From NCBI GenBank assembly GCA_963942565.1, contig OZ012685.1, positions 24,080,609 to 24,144,608 of the forward strand: a stretch of 64,000 bases of DNA. The letters run 5' to 3'. Under the pieces are notes generated by a model. It did no database searches. It had not been told where the DNA came from and worked only from the letters and a program-made list of their open reading frames with translations. Numbering within the stretch: position 1 is the first letter of the stretch; the number at the start of each line of letters is the position of its first letter. The stretch is from Maea johnstoni (taxonomy: Eukaryota; Annelida; Polychaeta; Spionida; Magelonidae). Shown here in pieces: positions 30,826-45,400 of this stretch. The translations under genes were made by a program, and so were the position numbers.

Positions 30826-31640
30826 CTGTGGATCTTTGGGCGAGGGTTGGAAGGGGGCTGTTTGAACATTTATTTGCCCATCGGTGGCATATTTGCTTTT
30901 TTATAAGGAAAAAAGTCCCGGGTGTGTAAAGAGGATGGAAGAGCGATGACTGTCTGCGTAATGATACAATTGCTGCAACAATGTATTTCATATGATATGA
31001 TACAACTGGATCTATAAAATAATACAATGTTGCAAAAATCTACTGCTTCATTCTTTAACCCATTATATCTGTATCTCTCTCTGTCTCTGATCCCACTGTG
31101 TGTGGATCTTTGGGCGGGGTGGGCTTGGGGGACTGGGAGCATTTATTTGCCCATCCGGGGCATTTATGAGCACTTTTAAATTTGGGAAAAAGTCTTGGGT
31201 GGGTACGAAGGACAGAAGAGCAATGACGACTGTCTACATTTGAAATGATACAATTGCAGCAACAATGTATTTCATACAATATGATACAACTGGATCTATA
31301 AAACAATACAATGTTGCAAAAATCTACCATGTCATTCTTTAACCCATTATCTCTGTATTCTCCTTTGCTCCACTGCATTCTTTTTTGCTGTTATATAGAT
31401 ATTATGGGGTAATATAAAGAAATTCAAGAATTCAGGTGATGAATACTAAGAATCTTTTATTCCTCTGGTGTTAAGATTCCAAAGATAATTTGAACATACT
31501 TAAATTTAAGAAATCCGCACATGCACATCATAAGTTTGGGTTTGGGTGGGGGCAGATATTCCTGTTCCAGTTTTGGAATGTTAAAATGCCGACTCCGAGG
31601 CACATATGCGATGCCGAGCTAAACTGCCCCTGTGGACCTT
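30826..31640 (+). repeat. Tandem repeat of about 270 bp, two full units plus a fragment
   Basis: GTGGATCTTTGGGCGRGG, CATTTATTTGCCCATC, ACAATTGCWGCAACAATG and AATACAATGTTGCAAAAATC occur in the same order in 30826-31070 and 31098-31345. A diverged start (GTGGACCTTTTGCC) recurs near 31631. No coding potential. Confidence 0.8.
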
Positions 31641-33101
31641 TTGCCAGGGGTGTGTAGATGGTGGTTATCTTTTTGAATTTTTGGCATTTAATACCTCAAT
31701 TTTTCAAAAAATTGTGGAGATATACTATATATTGCTTATTGTGTATATATTGTATGTGTATCATATCTTTACCTCATTACTTTGCTTTTTCTGCCCATAA
31801 TAATTGTATTTTTTTCCATTTTTGTATTCTATTTAAAAGTCTGATTTGTTTATCATAATTTGCAATTTCTTTCTTCTGTATTTACTTTTTGTCATCTCTC
31901 TCCACTTGGCTTGAGCTACCTGATTTATGAAGCATTTTTTTATTGCTTTACTGATCTCTCTCTCTCTCTCTTTCTTTGCAACAAATTCTTTTGAAGTCCC
32001 ATATTTTGATGGGGGGGGGGGGGGTGATCATATATAATCAGCAGAGCATTTTTTATTATTTATTTGAATTTTTTGAGTTGATTCCGTAATCCCTTAAAGT
32101 CCTGTCGCGACATTAAGAATTCCTTTCAACAGTTTCAAGCCTATATTAAAACTTCAGCTCTGTATATTTCTCTCTCCTTTTACTTTTCTTTTTTTCTTTG
32201 GATTTTTGGTATTGCTTTGCATATTCATTTATATTCTACGATATCCCTTTTTGTATCCTATGAATTTATTTCTTCTCACTTTGTTTGTGCACCCCATTTT
32301 CCTTTTTTAAGATTATATTTCCCTCCATCTCCTTATTGTATATATTTACTTTTTTATTGTAATTCTGGCAAAATCCACTGCCTAAGCAGAAGTCACAACT
32401 GGCAACTTTCTCACATGCCCAAGCTAGGATTTGAATCACAGCAGTGGTGAGAGACAGCGAGCAGTCAGTGACAATCACATACGGCCCATTGCACACTGTA
32501 CACGCATTGTGTTGCCAAGTGTGCCTTACCTGTCTGCTGTGTAATCAGTGCTGCACTTGGGCAATTAACGGCTATGCTATTCAAAAACATTGTATCCATT
32601 GGCTACAAGCAGGGTATATCAGTGGATCCCCATATGTGGCCAATACCACAGGTCATGTGGCGAGAGCTGCTGGTGGCGAGCCCAATTTATATTTCACTAA
32701 CACTTTTATGACTTTTTAGAGTTATGGAGGGAGGGGAAAAAAAGGGAGGGTGGGGGAAAAAAAATCCTGTGAATTGAATGGAAGCTGATTCTTGCTCTCT
32801 TTTATTCCAATTCTTCCTCTCTTTGATTCATCAATTATCCTCTCATCTTCCACTTGATGTTCAATTTGAAATTCCCTTTCTTAAAAATACTGTGTAATTT
32901 AGGGGGGAGGTATACCTTGACTTAGTTGTTTCTTAATTTCTAAATCTCCTGCGCATCAGTGAATATGACGTAGAATCCAAACCCGTACATCAGTGAATAT
33001 GACGTAGAATCCAAACCCGTGCTGTGCACGGGGGCCTGCTAGTTATAGATAAATAGCAAGTTCTGTTGGCTAAAACAAACCTCTCACAACACACATTAAC
33101 T
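31641..33101. other. Intergenic, T-rich, with minor repeats
   Basis: Contains a short (TC)n at about 31955-31972, a G run at 32010-32023, the SINE-like repeat at 32362-32475 and a 34-bp direct duplication (ATCAGTGAATATGACGTAGA at 32955 and 32989). No gene seen. Confidence 0.6.
32362..32475 (-). repeat. SINE-like repeat, same family as 60485-60640
   Basis: Shares GGCAACTTTCTCACATG, GATTTGAATCACAGCAG, GTGAGAGACAG and CAGTCAGTGAC in the same order with the better preserved copy. Confidence 0.65.
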
Positions 33102-36100
33102 CTATGACGTCCACAAATATTTATCGGGAACTTTTGAATTATATTTCTCAACAATAAGGCGACCGTCAGAGCGAAATGTCAGACAGTAGTCGGACAGCTC
33201 AAGATTCGTACATCGAAAGCGAACGGTACGCAATTTCGCATCCCTGATTGCCAAAAATGAGGCTTCGCTTTTATAGAGTTCGTCGTTTTCGAATGGATGG
33301 AGCCAGCACATATCATTGGCGTGTCTAATGTAGAACCCGGGCTTGTCCATGCTTTCAAGAGTGATGGCATCAGGTAATGAGGCAATACTTGGCCTGACGT
33401 AAAAAAGGGTGAAGTCCATCTTGGCCTGAATCTGGTCACCCTTCAGGGTCCACGGTCTCTCCTCCTTGTAACTCTTGATTTCGATCCCTGCACCTGAAAT
33501 TAACACCATTCTTTATATGTTTGGACACCATTGTAAATACCTACATACACACTGCACACATACACATACATACAAACACACATTTACAGTAGGTGTTATC
33601 TACCTTTCATATCAACAGAAGTCCAATATCACATTGCTATTCATTTTTTATGGAATACGAAAATACTGATGAATAATCAATTTTCAAAAAGACAATCGTC
33701 ATTAATTTCCTATAAGTACCATCATTTGATGCACCTTATATTGTTGAGTTTTTTTTCTCTACAATTTCAAAACCGAATGATTTTGCTAAAATAAAATGGT
33801 CAACGGGTAAGCATTATTCATTCACATGTAATAATTGATACCTACTGTCTCGATTAACTTAAGATAGCATTGCTGCCATGGTGGTCAGGGTAAGGAACAT
33901 CAATCCATATAGGTTGTATTATGTATCAAGTAACATATCATACTTATATTAAAGATTGACTTAATCAGCATAGTCCCGCCGCAATAAGATGTAGAAAAAT
34001 GGGAAGCCATGCTTCCCTGTTACTGCTTATCTCTTGACCACTTGTCCCAGCAGGTGCTCAGCCTATGCAACACTAGCCTGCATGTACCTGGTCAAGATGG
34101 CTGACCCTGTATGGCAATTAAATGCCTGTTACTTACTCCCTTGTGTAAGCCATAACTGAGGATTGCTGAAGGACAGGTTTGCAGGCACGGATCCACATCG
34201 GTTTGCATCGATGCATGTGCATCGATCAATCTTGGAAGTGCACCGTTTCATATAAAATGCTTCACTCAATTTCAAAAGTCCAACTCATCATTTGCTGAGT
34301 TTGTTTTGGAAGAAGTGGCGATCCAAACCGTTTGGGGGAGGTCTTATTAGAAACGTGACATGTAGAAGCTCATTTTGAACCTGGATCATTCTGATGAGAT
34401 GTTTGCTCTTTAAAAAGAAAAACAAACCTTCATCCTTTGAGCTCTCTATCCATAGGTAGTCTTCCACTCTGATCGGGTCGTACGGTTCAATTGCCAGGCG
34501 GCCATTCGCCAGGTAAGCCAAGGAATGGTCGGGGTAGTTGACGGACTGGTAGCGCACACAGCCTCGATAGGCCGTGTACGAAATGCGTGCAAAGGAGGCG
34601 TCATATTTGAATGTTGCGTCATTCTCGTCATCCGCCAAGAACGTACGCAGACAGCAGACGGCACACGAGTGACGTACGAACTTTCCGGGTTTGAAGGCGT
34701 CTTCGAAGGAGAAAGAATCCTTGACGCCAGAAAGACCAGGTCTTATGATGAACAATGAAGGACTTGTGTTGGATTGGTCGAGAATTTCATCCGCAACTGC
34801 ACGCATGGGTCGCTGGTTGGCGTAAGACTTGATTTCAAGGGGTGGTGCTGAAAAGTAGTACCATTTTACTATAGAAAGAAGAAAATTACATCTCTGTGTT
34901 GTGCCAATATGCTTCAAAAGGGATGATCCAGCCACATGCATCATATTATTAGTTCATGTTGGATAAATCATGAATTCCCGCAAGAATGAAATGTATTTGT
35001 TATTGTGAGAAATATGTTACTTTTAAAATTATATCGTACCAGTAAAATAATTTTCAAATAAAACAGAAGTTCATATGTTTAGATGAAGCTTACCAAAATA
35101 TCTTAATAATCATTGTAACAATGCATATATCACTCCAAATTCAGTCTAAATATAGTTAAAAAGAATACTAGTGGTTCTTGATGTTTGTGTGTAATGACAT
35201 GATGTTAACTGTACTATATCGTGTTAAGTACTTTGTATGGGCAACCCAATTGTGTAAAGGTTTTGGTGAACTATACAAAAACAACTATAAATGCAGAAGC
35301 GTAATTACTCAAAACCTCTTCATTGACAGAAAGGCAATCATATAGATGTAAGAACTTAAGCAAGCCTTTCTGGAAATTGTGAACTTCACCGGGGAGTGTA
35401 CATTGAGTTACATGTCTGTATTATCACCCACTAGATGGAGTTGTCATTATAAATCTCTAGGCTAAATCTAGTGATTACAGTTGTGTTAAGCGATATCAAT
35501 TTCAACGGCTAAAAGTAGTCTGACTGTTTTGTTAAGATGTTTCAAGTGAAAGCACATTCGAGAAAATATTTAAAAGAGAAATATTAATGAGAACACTCCA
35601 AACAACTCTCCTTCAAATATTTTGTAAAATCATTTTCAACAATTTCAAAAGGCACACTTACGCATTTATGGGTTAAGCGATATGTTGTTTTACTCACCTG
35701 AATCGTGTGGCACGTCTTTCCAAAGGTAAACCCCAGGCGTTGCATCGTTATACCTTACAATAGCCAAACGTCCATTTTTATATAGAGCTAGCGCCTGTGA
35801 GGGATTGTTAATGGGCTGGTAGCGAACGCTTCCCGGATATCTAGTATCCCGGATGGGAATGAAGGAGGCATCCTGTCGGTAGAGTTGCCCGTCCTCGTAC
35901 GAATGCAACCAACACACGGATGACGCATGACGGATGTAGTGACCTGGTTTTTCCGCAAGTTCAAAAGACACGGAGTTGGCCGTCTTTGAGAGGCCCGGTC
36001 GCACGTAGAAAAATGTCATATTTTCTTTAGTGGCGTGGATAATATCATCTGTTACTTCCCACGATGCTCCACTTTTATAAGCCATACCTTTGAAATGTGC

Positions 36101-37394
36101 ACCTGTAAATAAGGAGATCGTTCAAGCTGTCAATGTTTTCGTATAGTGAAACATATGATGGTGGAGGCGTGAACGGGAGGAAAAAAAATCACCACTGTTT
36201 TTCCAAAAACAGCAGATTTTTTTTGCCGCTCACAACAGCACCATCGTAGAAATAATACTATTTCGAACTAGTATTATATATACATTTTTTACAGACGGAC
36301 AAGTAATTAAAGATAAATAAAAAACGGAAGAATAAATGAAAAAAATACAGTAAGAATGCATAAATAGAAGAATGAATAGAAATTTAAATACTTTGACTTG
36401 CCTGGTTTCACTTTAGAATATTAATGTGGCAAATCCAGTTTTATGGAAACATAATATCAAGTAAATAAAACGTTAATATATTGGAAACAACATGTTCCAT
36501 TTTTGCAAATCAAGTAAGACTTCGATAAGGTAATTCCAGTTTGCAACTGATTATGTAATTAATCAAATAACATAGTGAACAAATTAACATGAAAAATATT
36601 TTGTCACAAGCAATTAAAGGGGACGAAAACGCATAATCATTGCTAATGTGAATGGTCAAATATATGGGGTTGGTGACAATAACATTTACACCACAAAAAG
36701 GATTAACACGGATCGGAAGGTCAGACAAGTTTGACAAAAACATCAAAAATAGTAATATTTGGAAAATATTTCAAGGCGGGTGGTTTGGCCAAACGGTCAA
36801 CACAACACTCAGTCAAATATTTCTCAAAAACGTTGCTTTCTTTTGAGATGGAGAATTACCATAGTTGGTGTGCTCGGCTTATTATTTTGGCATGTTATCC
36901 CTGGGTGTATGTACAACCAGGCACTGGCAGACGTCTGGGCGACTGGTGCAGGAATTAAATGTCTGTACTCTACCTACCTAAGGCTATTCCATGAGGCCCC
37001 TCCTCCCATAAGAAATCCTCGATTCTACGCACGTTGTATTCTTCTATGACAAGTCGATCATTGTCCGCATATGCCAGGGAATAATTTTCTAAATTCACGC
37101 ACCGAAAGCGTACATATTTCGGGTATGCCGGGTCGCGAATGACCAGAAATGAGGTGTCCTTTTTATACCCATCTTCGTTGTCAAACGGGTGCAGCCAGCA
37201 GACAGACTTCGAGTGGCGTAAAAAATGTCCAGGTTTGTCGAGAGATTCGAAGGAGACTGTTCCCAGAACGCCGGTGAGACCGGTGCGCAAGATGAACGCA
37301 GAAATGGAAGATTGGTTCGGTGTGCACACCACAACGTCCCCAGCTACGCGTATAGGAAGAGCATGTTGGTAGAAGCGAATTTCTACAGGTCCGT
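33102..37394 (-). CDS. Protein of four AbfB-like (arabinofuranosidase B-type) beta-trefoil modules
   Basis: Exons on the - strand: 37394-36978, 36102-35698, 34847-34428 and 33493-33102 (stop TAG 33104-33102), about 544 residues without the start. Every internal exon begins with two bases and ends with one base of a codon (phase 1-1) and encodes one module. Each module shows the AbfB signature: xSFExxxKPGxxIRH, then VCWLHPFE/D, then ASFxxIRD, VRFRxxNxxxxxLAY, GRLxIExYN and YLW (SFESLDKPGHFLRHS in the first, LESMDKPGFYIRHAND in the last). AbfB domains (beta-trefoil) bind arabinose side chains in fungal enzymes; in animals the ligand is unknown. No glycosidase domain is seen. The 5' exon is not certain; a candidate is given separately. 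With modules 1-1 in phase, duplication by exon shuffling is easy. Module 3 has VCCLRTF in place of VCWLHPF. Confidence 0.82.
36156..36246. mobile_element. MITE family 1, short copy in AbfB intron
   Basis: The right end CAGCACCATCG plus TA is intact; the left end TGATGGTGGAGGCGTGAACG is diverged; TA on both sides. Confidence 0.75.
36855..36970. repeat. Interspersed repeat of about 115 bp, relative of 3685-3800
   Basis: GCTCGGCTTATTATTTTGGC to GGAATTAAATGTCTGTAC; it ends 8 bp from the donor side of AbfB exon 36978-37394. Confidence 0.65.
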
Positions 37395-37741
37395 CTGAAA
37401 GAAAACAAGCAGCAACTACTTAAACACATGCACCAATTTTCTCTGAACACAAGCAGATATATGGGAGGGGGGGGTTATATCTTCCCTACAACGTAATAGT
37501 TTGGAAATAGTTGAAGGATAAACTATAGAACAACCTTTGAAATATTTTCCATGTTCTAAATTTACTTAGTATAACCAAATTGTTTTGTCATTAGAATAGT
37601 GTCCTAATGATACATGTCAAAAAGAATTTGTAGTCTGAGCGGGCTTAATATATGTATATTGGGGTTAGACCAGATACAATTTCTTACATAATGACTTGTA
37701 AGTAGTTAGTTGTGGGAAAAATTCGGGGATTACCGACCTAC

Positions 37742-37967
37742 CAAGGATAATTCTTAACATTTCCACAGGCCTAAGGAGGATAATTATACCAGGCGGATTT
37801 TTTGAAGTGGTCCAACATCGCTAGCAATTATTGCGCACTGCACTATACCGCTCGGCAATGGGGCAGCCCAACAGTCGCTATACTATGATACTGGATCTTG
37901 GTTGTGTTTTCTTGCATGTATTGTTAATAATTATATTTGTTGTGGGGAAGTACCACTGCTATTTATA
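37742..37967 (-). promoter_or_regulatory. Candidate AbfB-gene promoter and mini first exon
   Basis: On the - strand a TATAAATAG box lies at 37967-37959. About 200 bp downstream an ATG (37760-37758) opens a 19-nt exon (MLRIIL plus one base) followed by a GTAGGT donor, in the phase needed to join the module exon at 37394. Such a product would lack a signal peptide. Phase and donor fit, but a 19-nt exon can occur by chance. Confidence 0.3.
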
Positions 37968-38286
37968 TGGCAAGTGGTCAGGTGGTCTCTGAGTCTCAAA
38001 TTGATTACATGTAAAACAGTCGGACATCTCGTATGATCAAGTACACCCCAAACTAGTAACAAGCGTGTTCACACAGGTACCTGTAGCTACAACTAGAATC
38101 AAGAAGTACATTTTTCATTCCTAAAAAATACACACAAGAGATTAGAGGCTGATGACACATATTGATTTTTTCTTGTCAAGGATTTACCCTTTTCTTTAAT
38201 TTACTTGAAACCAAATGAGGTGGATCTACCTTTGTTAAAACAGAACGCACCTCCAGCACAGATATCTGCGGAATATACCTATTCTG

Positions 38287-38410
<124 letters not shown>

Positions 38411-38683
38411 CCTGGTTGGGTGCAATAATGAGAGAGAGTCTAGATAAGATTAAATGGGTCATCTACTCCCATTTCACTGTTTGGCTATTCGAGTGAGGTG
38501 GAAAACACATCAATGATTTATAGTTAACCATCACCGCATGTAATGCCTGGGGACCTGCGCATGTCCGTATCAAGGCAAACAGCTTGCATAATTCATTATC
38601 TGCTTTGTTCATTATATCATTCCAGTGAAATGTGTTTAACTTATGAAAAACTTTTTAAAAGGCCAACTGCATAAGCCTGGCTA

Positions 38684-38818
38684 CGATGGTGCAGGTGTGA
38701 ACGGCAGAAAAAAATTACGCTGTTTTTTGGAAAACGGTGGAATTTTTTTTGTTGCTGTTTTTAGAAAAACAGTGCGAATCTTTTTAACAATATCCTGCCG
38801 TTCACACCTGCACCATCG
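38684..38818. mobile_element. MITE family 1, best preserved copy
   Basis: 135 bp with perfect 24-bp inverted ends (CGATGGTGCAGGTGTGAACG, continuing GCAG) flanked by TA. Confidence 0.92.
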
Positions 38819-39431
38819 TACATGGCTGAACATTTTGAAATGTTTTACTTGCCAAAGGCTGAGGTAGAATCAAGCATATTTTTCGTTACACCCTGATGGA
38901 GTTAGGAGGGTTATTTATGGTAACTTATATGTATTCCTCATCAAATGAACTTTCAGGCAATAAGGTAAATGGCCAAATAAATGCCCCCGGGTAGCGAAAA
39001 AAACTTAGTCCAAATTTTGACCCCATAAGCTACATTTGTACCTGAAACTAGATCTAGTAGGGCCGGAGCCGTCGTGGAACCCTATTAAATCTGGCAGTGT
39101 CCATTGGCCGTGGTCCAGTACAGTGGACCTATTATGCAACTGGCAGACAAAAGCTCAAGCCACGTATGGCATTTCAACTTTACTTGACCTATTCTTCGAC
39201 TTGCCCGCGGGTGATTGCGAAAAGGGTCAATAAGTATTCTTAATTTCTAATGTTAAAAATTGCTTGATGCAACAACTAAAACTAATAAGAAAATGTTTAA
39301 TCGCAATTGTACGTTATTGGCAGATCCAAATGGGTACGAAAGTTACACGAATACATAACAAATGAACTTATACACGGACGGAACCTTTGTATTTAGGTGT
39401 TTGTATATCTTGGATGTTGAACATGAAACAC

Positions 39432-42400
39432 TAGGCTATCGGCCAAATCTTAAAAGAGCCTTATTTAGCGAGTTTAATTACCCCCCCATGTAGATGGAAT
39501 TTTTTACTTTAGGTGGATAGGGGAGTATATGGGGCCTACCAAAATGCCGTGCCCCCACTTTGGGACATGGTCAGATTTGCATTAGGCCTGGTCAAACTGA
39601 CCACCCACAAATCAGGGAATCGGCCACCTGAAGCACGCATATATTGACGAATAATGGGATGGGGGGTAAAGAAACTGACCCTAAAAATGCTCAAGGTTCA
39701 TTGAATACCACAAGTTTGGTATCAAAATGTTGGTCTGGAGGAGAGATATCCTTTAAAATACTAAGCACATAACAAACTCTATTCCTTGATGTAATAGAGG
39801 TCATTCAAGGTCAAAATGGCTGCCAAATCAAGAATCTGGGATTTTCCCATAATCTATAGTTTCGGTTTACAAACTTCTCAGTTTTTTTGAAGGGATGTAT
39901 TTCATTTCTGTAGCCACTTTTTTAGAAGGAATGCTTTTAGTGGAGTTGTTCAACATTTTAGAAAGTTCATTGATTAGAATGTTAAGTCTAATTTCGAGAT
40001 TTAAGGCACAAAGTAGGGTACCAGGCCCACCTAGTGACCCCCAAAAATGCCGAAAATGGTAAAAAATTGAAAACCAAAATGCCTGTATCTTAAGTTTTAC
40101 AAGTTGGAAGGGAGCAGATGATGCACCAAAATATCAGGTTCAATTTTCTCTTCAATCTGGAAGATAATGGTAAAAAATCCTAAAATTAAGGGGTCATTGA
40201 AGGTCAAATAAAGGTCAAAATGTAAATTTTTCTCTAAAAAATTTAAATTTTGATAAAGATATTTTGATAAAGTTGTTGTGTTTTGTTTGGGATTTAATTA
40301 CTCCCCCCATGTAGATGGAATTTTATACCTCAGATGGATAGGGGAGTGTCTGGGGCTTACAAAAATGATGTGCCCCCACTTTGGGACATGGTCAGATTTG
40401 CGTTAGGCCTGATCAAACTGACCACCCACAAATCAGGGAATCGGCCACCTAAAGCACACACATATTGAGGAATGATGGTATGGGGGGTAAAGGAATTGAC
40501 CATGAGATTGCTCAAGGTTCATTAAATGCCACAACTTCGGTATCAGAAAGTTGGTCTGGAAGAGACTTATCTTTTAAAATACTAAACACGTGACAAACTC
40601 TATTCCATGATGTAATAAAGGTCATTCAAGGTCAAAATGGCTGCCAAATCAAGAATCTGGTATTTTCCCATAATCTCTAGTTTCCTTTTATGAACTTCGC
40701 AGTTTTTTTGAAGGGATGTATTTCTTTTATGTGGCCACTTTTTCTGAGGGAATGCTTTCTAGTGGAGTTGTTAAACATTTTAGAGAGTTCATTGATTAGA
40801 ATGTTAAATCTACTTTTGAGATTTAAGGTACAAAGTAGAGTAACATGCCCACCTAGAGACCCCAAAAAGTGCCTAAAATGGTACGAGTTTGAAAACCAAA
40901 ATGACTGTTTCTTTATTTCTACAAGTCGGACTGAAGCAGATGATGCACCAAAGTATCAGGTTTAATTTTCCCTTCAATCTGGAAGATGATGGTAAAAAAA
41001 CCTAAAATTAAGCGGTCATTGAAGGTCAAATAAAGGTCAAAATGTCAGATTTTCTCTAAAAATTCAAATTTTGATGAAGAGATTTTGATAAAGCAGTTAC
41101 GATTTGTCATAGTATAAGGAGGTGTGGATTATGGCATATAGCAATTCCATGCTTATAATAAGTGCTTAATACAGACGGTTGGTGAGGAAGTGCTAGTATG
41201 GCACCACTGTTTAGGTCAGAGAAGTTGTGAAAACCAAACATCATAGGCATTGTTTGGTATCAAAATGCTTGTTGTAGGACATTTCTTTTTTATTCAATTC
41301 AACCAATCTAGGGTAAAGTATATTGCTCTAATATTAGAGGTCATTCAAGGTCAAACTAACCCCAATTTCATGCTTTAAGGTATTTTGTCTTTGAATTGTC
41401 CATTTAGCAGCTTATCGAATTCTCCTGGAATAAATTTTCTTATCCTGGAATTAATTTTAGGTGAGAAATATCTTTATAAAGGATCCTCAGACACTTTTTT
41501 AGTCACGTCAAGACAAGGTCTGGGCCAATCTTGAATATTTACGGACCAAAATGGCCACATGCCTGAATATGGGTGCACCCAAATATCTAAGTGAAGCAAC
41601 AGAATGTTGACATAATAGAGTTATATCTTATTGTATGTCAGCTTTCATTTTCAATGAGGAGAACAGGGTTTTAAACTTGCCTATTGTCTTTAAGTTGCGT
41701 TGTTGAACATTTTAGAAAGCTCATTGACCAAAAGTTCCATTTCAAGCTTTAAGGTACAAAATAGTGTACTTAGTCCACCTGGCGACTCCAACAAGTGCCT
41801 AAAATGATACAAATCTGTACACCAAAATGACTGTATCTTAAGTTTTGCAGGTTGGAAGGGAGCAGATGATGCACCAACATATCAGGTATAATTTTCTCTT
41901 CTAACTGGAAGATGATGGAAAAGTGATACTAAAATTAACGGGTCATTGAAGGTCAAATTAAGGTCAAAATGTCAATTTTATTTGAAAATTCATACTTTGA
42001 TAAAGAGAGTTTTGATGAAGTAGTTGTGTTATGACATTTTACAATTTCCAATTCAAGTTATCACAATAAATGACAGATAAATTACCCCAAGATAGGATAT
42101 GAGAATATATTTTGAACCATTTACTGATGAAAATTAGGTAGTTTTAAGTCAATGTGGAGGTGTGGATTAAGATGTTTGGCAATTTCAGGTTTCTAATAAG
42201 GAGAGTTTGTGAGAAAGTGCTAGTATGTGACAACTGTTTAGGTCATCAAAAGTGTGAGCACCAAACAATATAAGCATTGTTTGGTATCAAAGTACTTGTT
42301 GTAAGACAATCTTCCCATGTTATGCAACCAACCTAGAGTAGGGTGATCTGTTGTCATATTAGAGGTCATTCAAGGTCAAACTACCTCCTCTTTTATGATT

Positions 42401-45400
42401 TAAGGCATTTTGACTCTAAATTATATTATTAGTATCATTTTCAATCATCTTCCAGATTAAACAGAAAATTAAACCTAATATTTTGATACATCATTTACTC
42501 CCTTCCAAACCAGTGAAACTTAAAAGAGTCATTTTGGTTTTCAGATTTGTAACATTTAAGGTACTTTTTGGGGTCGCCAGGTGGACTTGGTACCCTTTTT
42601 TGTACCTTAAACCTTAAAATAGAACTTGAAATTCAAGTCAATGAGCTTTCTAAAATGTTCAACAACTCCAATAAAAGACATTCCTTCAGAAAAAGTGGCT
42701 AGAAAAAAATACATCACTTCAAAAAATGTTTAGTAAACATATCTAAGGTATTTTGTTGGCCAATTATTGTGGTAACTTGGTCAGGAAATTAAGTGATGAC
42801 AAAACACACCTTCCATCAAAATCTCTTCATCTAAATTTGAATTTCCTAGAGAAAAAGGATGTTTTGACCTATATTTTACCTTCTTTTTTCCTCAAATCTC
42901 CTTAACATCTTACATGACAAACACAATAGGCAAGTTCAAAAGCTTTAAAGCTGACATACCATAAGATACAACTCTGCTATGTCAACATTCTGCTGCTTCA
43001 CTTAAATATCTGGGTGCACCCATAATCAGTCATTTTGTCATTTTGGTCCCTGAATATTCAGAATTGGCCCAGACTTTGTTTTGAAATGACTCAAAATGTC
43101 TGAGAATCCTTTATAAAGATATTTCTCAACTAAAACTATTTCCAGGATAAAAGATGTATTCCAGAAATATTTAATAAGCTGCTAAATGGTCAATTCAAAG
43201 ACGATATACCTTAAATCATGAAATTGGGGTTAGTTTGACCTTGAATGACCTCGAATATCACAACACTTTACCCTACCCTCGGTTGATTGAATGAAATGAA
43301 AAGATTGTCTTACAAGCATTTTGATACCAAACAATGCCTATGATGTTTTGTTTTCACAACTTCTATGACCTTAACAGTGGTGCCATACTAGCACTCCCTC
43401 ACCAACCGTCTTTAAACACTTATTATAAGCATGGATTTGCTAAATGCCATATTCCACACCTCCATATTGACTTAATATATGGTATATATATGGTCCAAAA
43501 TAAAAGGGTGGACCATATTTCAGGTAATATATCTTTCAGTTATTGTGGTAATCTGTTTTGGACATTATATAATGACAAAACAAAACTCCCTCATCAAGAT
43601 TTGAATTTTTAGAGAAAATCTGACATTTTGGCCTCTATTTGACCTTTATTTGACCTTCAATGACCGCTTAATTTCACTGTTTTTTACCATCATCTTCCAG
43701 ATTAAAGAGAAAATTAAACCTGATATGTTGGTGCATCATCTGCTCCATTACGACTTGTGGAACTAAAGAATCAGTCATTTTGGTTTTCAAATTTGTACCA
43801 TTTTAGGCACTTTTTGGGATCTCTAGGTGAGCCTGGTACCCTAAATTGTACCTTAAATCTCAAAAGTAGATTTAAAACTTCAATCAATGAACTTTCTAAA
43901 ATGCTTAACAACTCCACTAGAAAGCATTCCCTCAGAAAAAGTGGCCACATAAAAGAAATACATCCTTTCAATAAAACTGAGAAGTTCATAAAAGGAAACT
44001 AGAGATTATGGGAAAATACCAGATTCTTGATTTGGCAGCCATTTTGACCTTGAATGACCTTTATTACATCATGGAATAGAGTTAGTCATGTGTTTAGTAT
44101 TTTAAAAGATAAGTCTCTCCCAGACCAATATTCTGATACCAAAGTTGTGGCATTTAATGAACTTTGAGCAATCTCATGGTCAATTCCTTTACCCCCAATA
44201 CCATCATTCCTCAATACATGTGTGCTTTAGGTGGCCAATTCCCTGATTTGTGGGTGGTCAGTTTGACCAGGCCTAATGCAAATCTGACCATGTCCCAAAG
44301 TGGGGGCACGTCATTTTTGTAAGCCCCAGGCACTCCCCTATCCATTTGAGGTATAAAATTCCATCTACACGGGGGGAGTAATTAAAACCTAAACAAAACA
44401 CAACTACATTTTCAAAATATCTTCATCAAAATTTGAATTTTCTAGAGAATAATTGACATTTTGACCTTTATTTGACCTTCAATGACCCCTTAATTTTAGG
44501 ATTTTTTACCATCATCATCCAGATTGAAGAGAAAACTGAACCTGATATTTTGGTGCATCATCTACTCCCTTCCAACTTGTTAAACTTAAGATACAGGCAT
44601 TTTGGTTTTCAATTTTTTACCATTTCTGGCACTTTTTGGGGTCACTAGGTGGGCCTGGTACCCTACTTTGTGCCTTAAATCTCAAAATTAGACTTTATAA
44701 TCTAATCAATGAACTTTCTAAAATGTTGAACAACTCCACTAAAAAGCATTCCTTCTGAAAAAGTGGCTACAGAAATAAAATACATCCCTTCAAAAAAACT
44801 GAGAAGTTTATAAGCCGAAACTATAAATTATAGGAAAATCCCAGATTCTTGATTTAGCAGCCATTTTGACCTTGAATAACCTCTATTACATCATGAAATA
44901 GAGTTTGTTATATGTTTAGTATTTTAAAGGATGAGTCTCCTCCAGACCATCATTTTGATACCAAACTTGTGGTATTCAATGAACTGTGAGCATTTTTATG
45001 GTCATTTTCTTTACCCCCCATCCCATTATTCCTCAATATATATGTGCTTCATGCGTCCAATTCCCTGATTTGTGGGTGGTCAGTTTGACCAGGACTAACG
45101 CAAATCTGACCATGTCCCAAAGTGGGGGCACGTCATTTTTGTAAGCCCCAAAGACTCCCCTATCCATCTAAAGTAAAAAATTCCATATACATGGGGGGAG
45201 TAATTAAAACCCAAACAAAACACAACTACTTTGTCAAAATATCTTCATCAAAATTTGAATTTTTTAGAGAAAAATTGACTTTTTGACCTTTATTTGACCT
45301 TCAATGACCCCTTAGTTTCAGGATTTTTTACCATAATCTTCCAGATTAAAGAGAAAATTGAACCTGATATTTTGGTGCATCATCTGCTCCCTTCCGACTT

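Noticed and set aside
40690-40965. Similar open frames in both arms of the 6.6-kb foldback (also 43771-43989) as a conserved protein
   Set aside because: The frames recur only because the DNA units are repeated and inverted; they lack a start context and known domains.
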